From Manduca sexta (taxonomy: Eukaryota > Arthropoda > Insecta > Lepidoptera > Sphingidae), in contig NC_051124.1 of the NCBI RefSeq assembly GCF_014839805.1, forward strand, positions 3,906,001-3,970,000: a stretch of 64,000 bases of DNA, given 5' to 3'. The notes below the pieces were generated by a model. That model did not search any database. It saw only the letters and a program-made list of their open reading frames with translations, and had not been told where the DNA came from. Within the stretch, counting starts at the first letter, position 1, and every line of letters begins with the position of its first letter. The position numbers and the translations under genes were made by a program. This document shows positions 42,196 to 56,850 of this stretch, piece after piece.

Positions 42196-45127
42196 GTGAG
42201 TATATGTTTTTGTTTATATATTTTTCTCAAGATACTACCGGGATCTTGTATAATCGTATGCGGAGATTATCATTAACGTCATGTGTGGGGTTAATTGATA
42301 TATTTTGCATCGACAGTTTAATGATGGTTATAATATTCCAATTAGAATTTTTATGACTGTTACCCAGCTTATCAGGAACATAAAACTTTTATTCACATTT
42401 CCCGCCTCATTTATTAAGCCTCATATTTTATTCATCACCATGCCTATTTTTTATTACCATATGAATACTTTATAATGTAAAGTTACATAAATTAGGTAGC
42501 ATACAGCAATATTTGACCGATGTGTTTAAAATATAAATTTAAAAGCGGCATTATGTTGCGCGGAGATAACCTATAGAATTAATTATTAATAAATATGGTA
42601 AAAGCTATAGCCGCGTGCATCACAATGAAAGTTTAACGGCCGAGGTGATGTCGGTATCGCTCGCGCTTTTCGCACCTTTTGTAGCGCGTTTCTGCGCACA
42701 CGCAGCGGCGACGCATGGTTTGCTCTACGACATCGATCATTGAACCAAATTCTATCTTCCGTTCAAATATCGGTAAATAGTTAACTACGGCAGTGGAACA
42801 GCGTTTGTATTTGTGTTACTCGTGAGCATTGTGAACACGTGAGACAAACAGTAAACATAAGTACTATTTGTTACATCTTGTTTTTGCTCGCAACTCTGCT
42901 TGTGTTAAAGAATTTTTCTACCTTAAAATCCCAAAACAATTTGCCCTAGGACTTACTTTGCCAAATATTACCCGAATTTATTTTGGGATATCCGCGTTTG
43001 ATTCTAATAAACACAAACTTTGGCATTTATAATTTTGGTGCGACAATAATTTAAGGATCAAAACATCCCGAAGAAAAAAGCACTGATTAGCATAAATATT
43101 GCCTAATAAAAATATTTCTTCGTAAGTCCTTTATATTTAAAAATAACATTGGCTCCGGGCTTTCGAATAGCTTGGCTTACAGGATCTATGGATGATGTCA
43201 CGTTTAGGCAATATTGACAATACTTGCTACAAGTAATCAGAGGATAGATTGCGGAACAGAAAGTCCTATTGTATACATAGTAGGTACTTATACGTTTAAA
43301 AACATGAAGATTAATAATAATAATAAGGTAGGTAAATAAACAATTTAAACTAATTGATAATAATACTGGACTATTGTTTTTTAAGTTTAATTGAGGAAAT
43401 ATAGAATCTATCTTTAGTTATTAACATGTACGCACTATACAACAAACGGGGAATAATACATGAAAATGTAATTACATATTTATGCCAACATTTTAATTAA
43501 GTATTTATATTGAAGTCGGAAAACTTGATTGATATGCACAAGAAGTTATTCTTTAGTAACATTATTGTTTCCTTAACAATTATGGTGTAGAATATAGAAG
43601 CAACTAACAAGTTATTTGTCGTTACACTTCACGTCAGGAATTTTATAAAAGCATAAAAACTAGTTTTTAAAGTATCTCCTATCTTGTTATATGATAGTGA
43701 TGTTTTATTGCCTCTGAAAGAGAAGAAACAACGCACACAACTTTTGCACTTCATTAAAGTCACGAATATATTTTAAAATATTTCATGTTTTTATGAATAT
43801 CTGCCTATTTTGTTACTATATACTTTTCGTTTTGCGGTCTGAACTAATATCGCAGCGTGACAGTTTGAAAACAAAGTCACAGGTCACTTGATTCAAGACT
43901 GCTGCTAGCTGCTAACCTATCTACTAGACTAAACTTTGGCAAGACACCAACTCTCTCGGGATTTCGCAAGTAGGAAAAACAAAACAGTCTGTGTATAAAG
44001 GGTCCTAATTATACATTTAATAAGGAAAATAAATGATATGAATACCTACAGTAGTGGGTCATGCTTTTTTAAGGAATAGTTGTAATTTTATTTGCATTTA
44101 TATACACATGAATGTTTTTGTTTGTAATCTGTATTTATCTACCACAATAAGATCGTCACTACCATCCCTGTAGAGACTTTTTCAACAATAGATCTTTTTA
44201 CTTAGTATTTATTTTATTATTGGGACATCCATCAGTAACATTATAACTAGCTACAATAATAAACTTAAATGAACATTCTAAAGTCGTAGCATGCTTTTAA
44301 AAAAAGTTACACCTGCTGTTAGCTCCGATGTAATCCTATTTTTCGAAAAATTTACAAAAAATATAATGCTTCTCATATTTGAATCTTGTATTGGAGGTAA
44401 GTCAGTGGTAACATAAATAGACTATTAATGATGTCAGAAAACACGATGCAACACGAGAGCATCGGAACGCATAGAAATTAGAAACTCATGCAGAATTCAA
44501 CTAGCACGCATCCTCTTTTGAATAAATATATTTAAATATGGCCTAGTAACTTAACAATAGTTATACTTAGGTCGCAAGCTCACCCATTCTAATGTAAATC
44601 GGTTTCAAGATGGCCGTGAATCGTATGGCAATCGTATCTGATGACGTTATTTTAGAAGCGTAGTCCCAAGTTATGAGTTACCTGAATCCCGGCCAAGGTC
44701 TGCAGTCAGCATTTTGTGATTGAACTCCTTTCGCTTAGGTTTGATGTCATCGTTACTTGAAAACCTAGTCCACAGGCGTGGTTGTCACGAATCGCAGAAA
44801 AATATACCTACTTACAATTAATTGAAGATTCTTATTACATTAGGAAGCTACGTTGTTTTTATGTAATTTTTTCCTCGTTTGATACAAAACAATGTTATTT
44901 AACTTAGGTGGGGATATATATAATTCCGAACCCCTGTTATTTAGGACTACCCATATAATGATTAAGGTTAAATAATCATCAGGGTAATAAGTTTCAGCTT
45001 GTACAACGGATCAAAAGGCTGAAAGCTTTAGTTTGTTTAATTGCCTGTCATTAGTAGTAAAAAGTGCAAATTGAAACCAGAATCGGTTTAAAAATCTGGC
45101 GATTCTGCTCGTAGACAGTTGTACAAA

Positions 45128-45930
45128 AACCGGACAAGTGCGAGTAGGACTCGCACACCGACAGTTCCCTCTGTAACCAAACTTGTAGGTATGGCATCTC
45201 AGTATACAGAGTAATTTTGACATTGCGTTGATAGCTGATGAATTTACATACTCGCCTTTACCTTAGACAACATTATGCCAAAAATCGTCAGCGAGTATTT
45301 TCACAAAAAAATCCGGTTTTACTTTTCTGATTTTTTTGTCATTTTGTTGTTTAGTGCGAATACAGCAAGCGTGTGTATTTCTGACTGAAAGTTTAATGTT
45401 GCCGCTGCGACGAATTCTCGTAGAGCAATATTAGTGGCATTTCAGGTTTGTAAAATTAAAATTACTTTTTAATACTTAATATTTATTTTGTTCAAAACTT
45501 ACACTTTTTTATTTTACGTCTACGGTTCGACGTTCGATCACTCGACGCAGTTATTGAATCAACCTTAAATAATAAGTTCGTAATAAATTAGTTTTTTTTA
45601 AAGTACTTAGATATTTACGGATATCAGGTTTTTTTACATGTTCTATAAGACATTGTTTTTTCCCAATTTCTAGATCAACTGAAAGTACCTTTTAGGTTTT
45701 GATTCCCCTATGAAATACCAAAATATTCAAAAATGTGCTACATAAACGGTTATAAACATTTGATAGCGTTGATTTACTAGTTTGATTTTTTCGCTGCAGA
45801 TAGAGATCGGGATCCCCAGAATTTCATATTTAAAGCTAAAACTTGGTAGCTCTACGCGTTCTTTGAAAAAAGGGACTTGATAGACCAGACAGACAGAGAG
45901 TGATAATAAAAGGGTTCCTCTTGAGGTATG
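45128..45930. repeat. Interspersed repeat (cggacaagtgcgagtaggac ... aagggttcctcttgagg)
   Basis: Starts cggacaagtgcgagtaggac tcgcacaccg and ends with agacagacagagagtg and aagggttcctcttgaggtat. Both ends are typical of one widespread lepidopteran repeat; the middle is AT-rich and decayed. Confidence 0.5.
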
Positions 45931-46787
45931 GAACCATAAGAATACAAAAATAAATTTAAAATAATGTTAATTCGTGTCTAGATACAAGATGAACAATAAT
46001 GGTAGGTATGGAACCTTATTCGTCTCCGCATTACTTTAAAATCATAATATATTTTGTTATTAATTTTAGCTATATAAATAATTGTAAAAGTGTATAAAAA
46101 ATAAGAGGGTAATTGATTATTTGTACAGTCAGTCACAAAAATAGCCAAACAAATTCTAATTCAAAAAGTTTGTACACACTAACTTCAATCGATTTTTTCC
46201 TAATCTAAAATATCAAACTTTATTTTTTTTAGTTTATTTAAGTGAGGAAAAAACGATACTTAATTCGTAAACATAAATTTTAATTCACTAATTTTGTAGC
46301 TCACTGTAATCAAATACGTACCCAATCTAATTATATTTAAAATTTTGAAGTAGTTAGAATAAAAAATATGTACGTAAATAATTACCGCAAATTGATGATC
46401 TCAAGCAAATTATACGTTTGTAGATCGCATTAAATGATAGAGTGAAGGGCTTAGTACCGCACCTAAAGCACAAAATAATGCACCATTTGCAGGTGACATT
46501 AGAATAAACGACAGGTGGTCCAAGCGACCTTATTGCACACGACAAATTACATTAAATGATTAATGTTATACGTCCATAGATCAAAATTGATTTAAATAAC
46601 CGTGTAATGGAATCTTTCCACCTTTTTTTTATACTCTATTATTGGAGCGCAACATGCTTTTTCAAGCATGGTTATCTCCTGACGTTAGCTCTGAGGGACC
46701 TAACCTCGGAGATGTGTTTGAAAATATAGGTTTGAACTGGATCGAAGCCGAAATCTTTTCTTCGACAGCCTAAGTACGCTGCTATTA

Positions 46788-46823
46788 GAAAAAAAAACTA
46801 TTGTTAATAATAGTTTTTTTTTC
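46788..46823. repeat. 15-bp-arm hairpin
   Basis: gaaaaaaaaactatt and aatagtttttttttc around a 6-base loop, beside a long A/T homopolymer tract (46830-46900). Confidence 0.75.
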
Positions 46824-47892
46824 TTAAATTTAAATAGAAAAAAAAAATTTTTTTAATTAAAAAATTTAATTAAATTTTTTTTTTTTTTTTAATCTTTTAA
46901 AATTAATTGGAAGAAGTAAAATAGCAATAAATTTTATCCATATTCAGTGCTATAGGTACCCGTAGAGCGATATTAATACGAAAAGGAACATAAAAAAAAA
47001 ATCAAATGGCATTCATCCGTCTATCGCCAGCTCGCTCTCAATATTAAAAGCTGGAACGTTGAAAATCTGTTTACTCTATAAGATCGTTACAAAATCCCGC
47101 ATTTGCAATAACTATTGAAAATCAAGATCCAGCCAGTGCGGCAAGACCTCCCCTTGTTTGAACTGTAATTACTTCGTGTAGGTCTTGTTTGAATGGCAAT
47201 TAATAACAGCTGCCTCTAATCGGCATGCTTATTGGCTCTATCAGGTTCCTATCTAGTCCATGCATTGCGCGGAATGTGTAGCTACTTATTGAATAGTAGA
47301 TCTCTAAACAACTTACGATTGTCCTGTCCAATCTTATTGGGTCAAGTTAATACGAATAAACAAGCTGTTTCACGTGCCCCCACAATGAGATAAAGTGGAA
47401 TTAATGTGACTGCATAGTTCGCGTGTTATCTAGTTCGTGTTGCATTGAATGAGCATTCATCAATCAATCGGTACTTTGAATTAAAGTTCTGTGCCGATTC
47501 AAATGATTATTTGTATTGGTGTTGACCAAATCTGGCCTCAATCTATTAATAAAAACCAGTTGCCATATGCATATAAGAGCATTACTTGAGTACGGCTTGA
47601 CTGGGTTGACCGATTTCATGTTTGTTGTATTTCTTATTATCAGGGTTTATTCCATAGAAAACTTAACTAGAAAAGACGGTAAAATGTTTCAATTTGAATG
47701 ACATTTTTTACACGCTTATATGTGAAATCACCTATCTGATTTCAATGATAATTTTTGTGAGAGTTTAGCTAGTTCCAATTTCAATCAAAGGATGATCTTG
47801 GAGTCGATAGGCGGCGTTGTTGGCGGAACCTAAAAGATGAAAGATAGTTTACATAAAACGCAATCTGCGGTAGGACAACTTCTGCCGGACGG

Positions 47893-47920
47893 TACCCTAC
47901 TAATAGTACCCTACTAATAG
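47893..47920 (+). repeat. 14-bp tandem repeat, two units
   Basis: taccctactaatag twice in a row. Confidence 0.8.
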
Positions 47921-48009
47921 GTAAAGTCGCCGAAAAGTTGAATTGTGTGCTATAGATGGGCGCAGGTGTGAAGAATAATCAATACTTCTATACTATTATA
48001 TAAAGCTAA

Positions 48010-48450
48010 GTTGAGTATGTTTATTTGATCGCGCTAGTCTCAAGAACTACTGGTTCGAATTTAAAAAAAATATAGGCTATATAACATATTATATAGCCTA
48101 TAGGTCATAACATGACCAATAGGAGCGGAACATCAATGAAAAATGTTGCAAAAACGGGCAAAAAATATTCCTATTGACTGATTCTGTTGCGTGTGTTGCG
48201 TAAATGGATAAAGTTACGCTATTATTCATCTTAAAAAGTTCTAAAAAATATATTATAAAACAAAGTTACCCGCCGCATCTGTCTGCCTGTCTGAAGGCGA
48301 TAAACTCAAAAACTACCCAGCAAATTTCAATGAAGTTTGAGACTCTGGGAAGAACATAGTCTACTTTCTATCCCGGGAAAACATATAGCGGGACTTTTAT
48401 CTCGTAAAATTCTTTCCCGCGGGTGGAGCCATGAGCAAAAACTAGTTGTA
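48010..48450 (+). repeat. Interspersed repeat ending aaaaactagt, with an internal hairpin
   Basis: Contains actactggttcgaatt, a 14-bp-arm palindrome (48071-48102, tataggctatataa / ttatatagcctata), ctgtctgcctgtctg, tttctatcccggga and gagcaaaaactagt. Confidence 0.55.
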
Positions 48451-51107
48451 AATAAATGAATGAACAAATATTTAGAAGTTCTTCAACTGTCGGAACTAAG
48501 ATAACCTTACTGTTGTCAACAGTTTATTATAGGCGTGCTACGCGATATAACTTGATGCTAACAATATAATTAATAATATCTATTGACCAATAAGTAAGGA
48601 ATACTTACTCGTAGTTGTATTTGTATTCTTTGTAATTTTTCGCTTCCTTTAACAATAAAGATAAACAGAATTAGGTAACCTGCGTACTTGAGAGGTTCTC
48701 TGTAATATATGAAGTCTGCCAATCCGCATTCGGCCAGCGTGGTGAACTAAGGTCTAATCTCTCACAATAATATATAATAGTTTAGCAGTGGAACAGTATA
48801 TAATACAAGGCTGATATTATATATACTGCCTATGATGTGGGTAGTACCATTTTAAACTAGAAACGTTTGATGTATTTCACCTTGGAATCGAACCGCGAAA
48901 TTATTTCAGTAGTATCCATGGTCGTCAGTTAGTACAGCAAATCAGTAAACAAGTCATGCTAAATTTAATGAGAACAATGTTTAGAAGATGTAGCCGGTTT
49001 TTTATCCTGGCCATATGCATCTGATGTTAAGTATGAGGAAACTAAGTAAAATTGTCAGCAAGGAAAGAAGTGTGCCGGCCGATAGAATTTCGTGTAAAGT
49101 AAAAAAAAGGTAGAAAGTGTATCCGGCCCATAGATGTACGGTTTATACATTGATCGAAACATCTATGCCGGCCTGCTTAAGCATTTCCTCGCATTCTGCT
49201 TAAATGATCCAATATTATAAAAAGAGGGCAATTCGGGTGCTGCTATACTGTTGCATATATTTTTTATTTATATGGGAGTACTTATGTATCGCAAATTCAT
49301 AATTGTAGCAGATTGCATATGTAATAAAGACATTAAACAATAATTAAAACGAAATTGATTTCAGGTTTTTTGCAACAAATAAATAAAACATATGTCGACG
49401 TTTTGTTTGCGTAAGGAGAAAGGCCTCTGAACTGCAGCCGCATGATAATTGGCTGTGTGTCTATTTACCTACAAAATATCTCTAAACGCGACATCGTTTT
49501 AAATATTACCAGCCAACAACTGTCATGTATGCGTGAAACAGAAAAAAGAACCTAAGGGTTTTGGTCCTCGTCACTACACGACATAAATGTTTATATGAGC
49601 AGAGGCGTGGTAAGATCGAAATTTATAACTATATGAGCAAGAAACATTTTATGGAACCTTTTTTCAGTGGATAATTAATTCCACTATCTTTTATGATGAG
49701 TTAAATACATATGATCAGGGATTTAATAATCTTAGACCGTATTATTTTATAATTTTATTATTGCCATATTGTCACCGTAGATATTATAATTTTAACCTAT
49801 AAGTTATACTTTTTTACTAGACAACAAGAAACTAAGAAGAGTAATTACAAATGTATGTTCACTGGCGTAGATATAAAAAATGTAACGCAGAAATTCTCAC
49901 TTCTAACTTATAACATCTACTTATTAACTAAATGTTAATAATAATCTATCTCAATTACCGCGCAATTTCGTCCCAAGCTTCATTAATTGACTACAAAACT
50001 GGATACAAACTTATAAAATATTTCAACTGCATTCTTTTAATCCGTCATATCTACGAGTATAATTATCCTGATTCTAGAAACAGAATGTCACCCTAAAATG
50101 CGGAAAGGCTCCGGCTCGCGTATTGGAATAACACGTCCACTTAACTCTATGAAGCTCAATACCGTCGCTTTCGTATGCTAACAAGCGCGGGACAGTATTT
50201 TTACCCATAATTAAAACTATAAAAAGACGTTCAAATTGATTTCTGGAAGGAAAAAGTTAAAATAGATGTGGTGTGAATTGATGTACTACATTTAGCCCTG
50301 AATAAATGTAGTATTAACTCCTAAACTAAAGCTGTACGTACTTACATGGCACGCTACTAATATTAAAATTAAAAATCTTAAAATTTATGTGCTTTTGTTA
50401 GTTAATTAGTACATTCCGTTGCATCCATTTGCCACATAAATAAGACTGGGTCCAAGAAACAAGGCGATCTACCTTTTATTTCCGTTGCATTTTTGTAACA
50501 AGTAAAATCTCATTTTGAACTAGACGGCGTTGACATTGAAACGTATCATTCTAAATTTCCAAGAGATATTCAAATTCACAATTTCGTGGGAACTTTTTAC
50601 GAATTACGACTTACATTTGTACATATTTATATTTGTTTTTCGATGGTGCAGTTGCATCTGTGAATAAGAGGAGTTCAAATTTTCTCTCCAGCATGCTAGC
50701 CTGAGTCTGATTGGGTAAGATTTCTTCGGGCGTCACTTACCTTAGATTACTACAAAATGTTTTCTATCACCGTTAAAATCGAATGACAATTCCTTTAAAT
50801 ATAAGAGTAAATTAGATTAGCTAGAGATATGAACACTTCTATCGAAGCTTAAACCAAAAAAGCATAATCACACGGGTCAATTTTGAATCAATTCCACTGT
50901 AGACTATTAATTATTAATTTAATCAAATATGTCATATAACTTACCGTATTCACATCATGCCCTTTCACGTTTTCAACCTGAAAGTAGATCATAATTCAAA
51001 ACCATTTGTTTCTATCCCACATCAAACACAATATTACCGTTCAATTATTACCACTCGTTCTATGGGCCACGCAAGTCGCTAGCTACTGTCAACTATTGGG
51101 TAATACA

Positions 51108-51197
51108 GGGTAATACAATTGTATAATTGTATTACCCAAAGAGAATATAAACAGTTTTATATAAAAGAATTGTAGGCCAAAGAGAATATAAACAGTT
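51108..51197. repeat. 30-bp palindrome plus 21-bp direct repeat
   Basis: gggtaatacaatt / aattgtattaccc at 51108-51137. ccaaagagaatataaacagtt occurs at 51136-51156 and 51177-51197. Confidence 0.8.
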
Positions 51198-54100
51198 GGT
51201 GTAGAGACTATTAAATTGACATCTATGACATGCGTGTAATGTCTTACATACTTAAATCTTTCACCTACCTTTATAAGTTATCCTAAGAACTGTCATAAGT
51301 ATTTCAATTAAAATGAAAATCCACTAGTATAGGTCGGCCAGTTACGGCTCTTGAAATCCTTAGGAAATAACAGAAAAAGTGGATGTTGTCTTTAGATCAA
51401 AATACTTTATTTAAAATAGCTATCCGTACCGGAAATATCATTTAATGTTTTATTATACGTATGTATCTCACGTTTGTATCAGAAGTAGGTACGCCGAGAT
51501 TCATATACCGCAGTCTGCATTCATGCTCAATTTGAGAATTTAAAATTATCGACATAATAATAATTCTGTTCAAGCCTCAGACAGCTCACTTGAACTTTAC
51601 AGGAGATTTTATTAGTTTGAACCCAGGAATTTACCAGTCTCAGCCTGTATACTGTATCACTACACATTGTTTAAGGTATTTTAAATATATAATGATGGTT
51701 GGCAAAGCCGCGGGTAGTCTTATACCTAGCCTACCTACCTCTTATAATTTATAACCAGGTTATAAGTTATCAACAATCACAAATTGTTAAATCATTTACC
51801 GGTTACAATTATAAAATTTAATAGCTAAGATAAATTTTATTACAATATCATTGCCACTCGCAGATACATTGAATCTAGTTAATGTAACCAGTTTTGTATT
51901 ATTTGAAATGATTACTATGTAGTGATTAAGATTTTATTGCGGTAAATACCTCTAAGTTCCAGTTTACCAATTAAGTATTATGTGCGCGTTGATTGTTGGC
52001 AATTATGATCATTAAAGAAAAACTTGAGAAAGTTAACAGTTTTCCCTACATTTATGGGCATTAATATTTGTCCGTTGTAGAAAAATCTATAGATGTGTAC
52101 TCTTATTTTACTCAGTCCTAATCTACTTCATAATGATTAATTAGTGTTACAGATGTGTAAGGAGAAATCGAACTTTTTACCTTTTATATTCGTGTCAAGT
52201 CATTTTTTTTACATTAAAGCTAACTTTGTTGCCTATGTTACACAACTCTACCGACTCTACCATGCTTTTACGCTTCTAACAAATGAAATTAAATTTGGAT
52301 AATACAACGTATATATAATCATATACATTGTATTTATTTGTATATGATATTTATAAAATTCCAGATTCAGATAAACGTCACAAACCTCCAACCATCGATA
52401 TCAGATTACTTAGTTTAATTAAATGACATGCAGGCGGGAATACCACCTGAAACTTCCACGTCAAGGTAAAAAGTACCAACCAATGTCGGTAAACCACTAT
52501 TTATGGCCACCAGAAATAGATTAAAGTCCATTTAAAATAATTAATAGGCATAACTAAACAAAAGGAGAATTGTTGACAATAAGCAGTTTTTTATAAATGA
52601 GATTATTAAGTAAATGATTACAAGTATGTAGTATAAAAATCAAAATAAATGATTCAGTACTTTGTCATTTATTCTTTAAAATCACATATACATAAGTATT
52701 GCAACTTAAATCTAATGTCGACATGGTATAAATCAAGAAAATAAAACGAAGCCTGACGGTAACAAACAAACATATTCTTACACAATACTAGGAATCAAGC
52801 ACATTATTACCATGATACTTGTAGATACGAAGTTGTAAACCTATAAGTAATATAACGCTTCTGTTTACGTTGTATTGCATCTATTGTTTTATATTTATCT
52901 TCATCGTACCAAGGCTCAGCTCTTGGGTGTCCAATGGTCTACTTTGTTTTGTACACATTGGACAAAATTGTTCGACAATTAATTGTGATTCCAAAATAGC
53001 GACCCGTGATTTAGTATTTAGGGTGGATGATAAGAGCAATACAAATGCAATGCATTCCTGGTATAATTACTAACACAGAAGCAGGACAATGGAAGCGCTG
53101 TTTCGTACGCTGGGATCGTACGAAATATATTGAATTTATTGATTGAAGAAAATTTTCTCTGTGATTCAATGCACTAATCAATTTCTGTTTTGCGCAAATT
53201 TCATAATTGATAGAAACTAGACTGTAGGATCGCAAAATCCTCCACCACAAAAATACAAATCTCTATAAGTTTGGAAAGAAATAAGAATGAGATCGAAAAA
53301 AAAGGTTTATAATGTAGGTCAGGTTTAAAGTTATTGCTCCTGGGTACGAAAATTGAGATACCTTTCTGGTGGGTGGATAGCGGCATTGTGGTGTAAGCCA
53401 ACACTATTGGACCATCCGAAGCAACTGAACGCTACGTATAGATATACCTATAATATTTAAAAAATTTAATATAGTAATAGGACACGCATACAACACCTAT
53501 AATACCATGCGACAAAACTCAAATGTAATTAGCGCACGCGGTCTCACCATATCAATAGCTTTTAAACACGCCCCGAGGGAGTTATAGTCAACCGTTCCAA
53601 CAAATGTGTGTAACGACCGTTCAATTAACAGAGTACTTATACTTACCTACATAATACAATACAATAAAAAATGTTATTATAATACAACGTAAGAAAGGGC
53701 ATCATGATTCTGGCGAGATGCAGCTTTCGGTATTATACTCGAACATATTTACCAAAGTTTAATTACTATTATTCTAGGAATGGCATACAACGAAGATACC
53801 ATAACCTATTTTTGATTAAATCTGTGTATATCTATGTAAGATCTATAGACATTTTAGTATTAGGGTCAAGCATTAACAGCAAATTTGTTTACTACTAAAA
53901 ATAGTATTATCAATTATCTCACACAGTCCTAACCTGTAGTAACATATAAATCTTGTGTCGTTGACTTGCGAATATCAAGAACAAACTTTCAGTCTCACTA
54001 CACCTCGGGGGCCATATTCTTATGTAGGAGACATTTGTAGCTAATTGACGTAATGTTTTAAAATAATTATTTTAGCTGCAAATAATTCCATGTTTTGTTC

Positions 54101-54389
54101 AGCATATCGAGTTTATTCCTATCATTTTATGCGAAACTTGTATGACCCAATAACCAATAGCTATGCGTATTTCTAACATATTGTGTCTATTCGACTTCAT
54201 GAGGTTTAACCTCAAGTATCTACCTACCCGCGTACCTGCCAAGACTATATTGCTAAATGCTCATAAAATGCACATAAAATTTCTGCTTACAAATAAATGA
54301 ATGTCATCATCTATACGAAGTAAATAATAACTCAATGATTACAATTTTCGTTCTTACTAATATTGAATATGGCAAAGTTAGTGAAAAGG

Positions 54390-54625
54390 TTTGGATGTTT
54401 GTATATTTACTAGATGTAAACTCAGAAACAGCTGAATGGATTTGGATGAAATTTACACACACAGACCATGTTCTGGATTAACACAATATAGGTTACTTTT
54501 GCCCCGGTGGTATGCTCCCGTGAGAGATATTTTAATTTTTAATCAAATTTTTAAGTAGATGTTGCTATGGAATATGGATCACTACGATTTTTATAGCTGT
54601 AAAGACTTCGAGCGGGCAAAGTTGT
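54390..54625 (+). repeat. Interspersed repeat of the gagcgggcaaagttgtgagc type
   Basis: Contains gctgaatggatttggatgaa, gttctggattaacacaatat and aggttacttttgccccg, then a degraded cgggcaaag end. Same broad family as 7690-7890 and 48010-48450. Confidence 0.5.
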
Positions 54626-56609
54626 GAGCAACACCTAGGAATATATAATAGTCATAATATACATCTACAGCACGGTCATATTACTGTTATTAATGTAAAA
54701 TATGCAGTAACCATGACTATGCACTAGGTATCAGTGAGTTATTTGTTTTTGCGTTGTAGGTATCTCGTTACTTGGATGCCGCTACGTTTTCCATAATTAA
54801 GTTACAGCGCTTCCAAGATTATGTTTTTATGGACACTTCCACGTGCCAGTTATAATACTTTGATATACTAAGTAATATGTAAAGAATTCTGTCGCGTCCT
54901 ATGTAACTGTGTTTGGATGCTTGCTGGTTTCTATTCGAAATGGATTTAGATATTTAGCTTATAGACAAATCAAATCTTGAATTATATGTCTAACATTCAT
55001 CTTTATTACCGAAAAGCACACATACGCGGAAAGATAAAAAGCCACTGTGAACTTAACAGTCTCTGCGCCAAAACGTCGATGAGCTGCGTTTATCAATTTG
55101 CTGTTCTATCCTCGTAAACATTTTTTTATCCAACACATTTGGATGGATGCCGTGGGCGTTGTAGGACCAAAAGTTCCTCTTAGAACAGTTCATTTAACAA
55201 TCCATATCGTAGTTCCTACTACCCATGGCAAATGGTGTCCAAGTTTTTTTGGGGCAGGAATATTTGTGACTGTTGTGGGTCTGTTTATTTAGTTTTGGCT
55301 CACACGTGAGAAGCATCGGTGGGACAAACTTTTTTTATATTTATATTATGTTCGAATGCAATAACTTCTATTGATTTTCATGTTAAAACATAGACTTTGT
55401 TTTTCCTAAACCGTTCCCACGCGAGATGTAGGCCTGTATTTTGTATCATTATAGACGCCTTTTACGGCGATACCGTGACTAGTCATAGCCCGCTATGGTC
55501 ATAGATTTATTTTAAAAGCAAATCGATTTATCTAAAGCAAATAAGCATCTTAAAAATATACTTGGTAGTTGGTGGGTACAGTCTGAACTGGGCTGCTAGA
55601 ATTGATTCAATATTCGATATGTTCTTAAAGAACCTCATTAAATATAAAACATTTATTCGCGTACCTACACATTTTTATTAATCCATCATTACAAACTCCA
55701 AAGTACAATAAACATGAAGAGAGATAATGTGTTTACAATATGAAATATGAATATAATACGGCGGTGCGTGCAAACGAGGCTTACTCGTGGCTCGCCTTGT
55801 ATTAGTAATGCAATTATTAAAGTTCGTCTCTATTCCCCAGAGTGTGTCGTGGGTCGGCGTGGCGTTACTACTATGCTCCCCACAAGCATGCAGTGCACGA
55901 ACTCCGTGAGTATACACTTACATAATAAGCTTTGAACAATTGATGACTTTTCGAACCCACCATTGTGAGGGTATTGCAAAATTACGGTTAGTTTCGGTTT
56001 ATAGGTTTGTATACTGTTTTCGTTAATTTTATTAGTTTAATAGTTAATACCTACTTATTAGTTTTGGTACTGAACTTTAATGTAGCCTGTTTATAGTAAG
56101 TTATTAAACAATAAACACTACACTCTATTATATTGGCTTTAATTAAATATTTTTATAAATGATCAGAAACTTACATGGAATTCTATATTTCTGTGAGATA
56201 AGAATGCCTTTAGGATTTTTTTATTGTTTCAAATCTATACTAAGTTTAAGCAACTGACCATTTTACAGAAGTGTTTCCAAGTAGATAGTGTTTGTGGAAT
56301 GCTTGAACCTATCTTTGTACGTTTCACTGTTTTTCTAATTTAAATCATTACTTAGCAGCAAACGAAACCGTTAAAAGAATATTTTTGTATCTCGACGAAG
56401 TACACCCGCAGTCACTACAGGCCATAAATCTTCATTTAAAATAGTAGAGACAAGTTCCGTACCACGAATCACTATTATTGATGTTCTATCTAAAGATAAA
56501 TAATGATCAGTTGGTTCTACTACATCACTGAACTTTTTACCATTAGTTATAAATATTTTTAGTTGTAACGTATTGTACAACTTAAACTATATTACACACG
56601 TAGTTATAT

Positions 56610-56850
56610 TACGGTACTGCACTCTGCAGTGCTGTTTCGGGTTGGATTCCCGGATCGGGAAAAATGGTATTGGGTTTTTCTACCTAATATCAGCCCGAAG
56701 TCCGGAATTATGTGCCCGATACGCCGATAGGTACCTTCCCTGTCACATGGGACGGAATATGCACGGCGAAAAGTAGGTGCATCAGTTGCGTCTCTGCCTA
56801 CCCCTTCGGGGATTAAAGGGATGAGTGTGCATGTGTTTGTATACATAGCG
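56610..56850 (+). mobile_element. tRNA-derived SINE, plus strand
   Basis: ggttggattcccggatcggg (B-box-like), then tcagcccgaagtccggaatt, a promoter-distal body and ccccttcggggattaaagg near the tail. Same family as 5298-5370, 13521-13773 and 36400-36895. Confidence 0.7.

Noticed and set aside
46128..46200. tacagtcagtcacaaaaata as a Tc1/mariner inverted end
   Set aside because: No matching inverted end or TA duplication found nearby.
55678..55935. Overlapping short frames on both strands near 55.8 kb
   Set aside because: No splice sites, motifs or phase agreement with the neighbouring gene.
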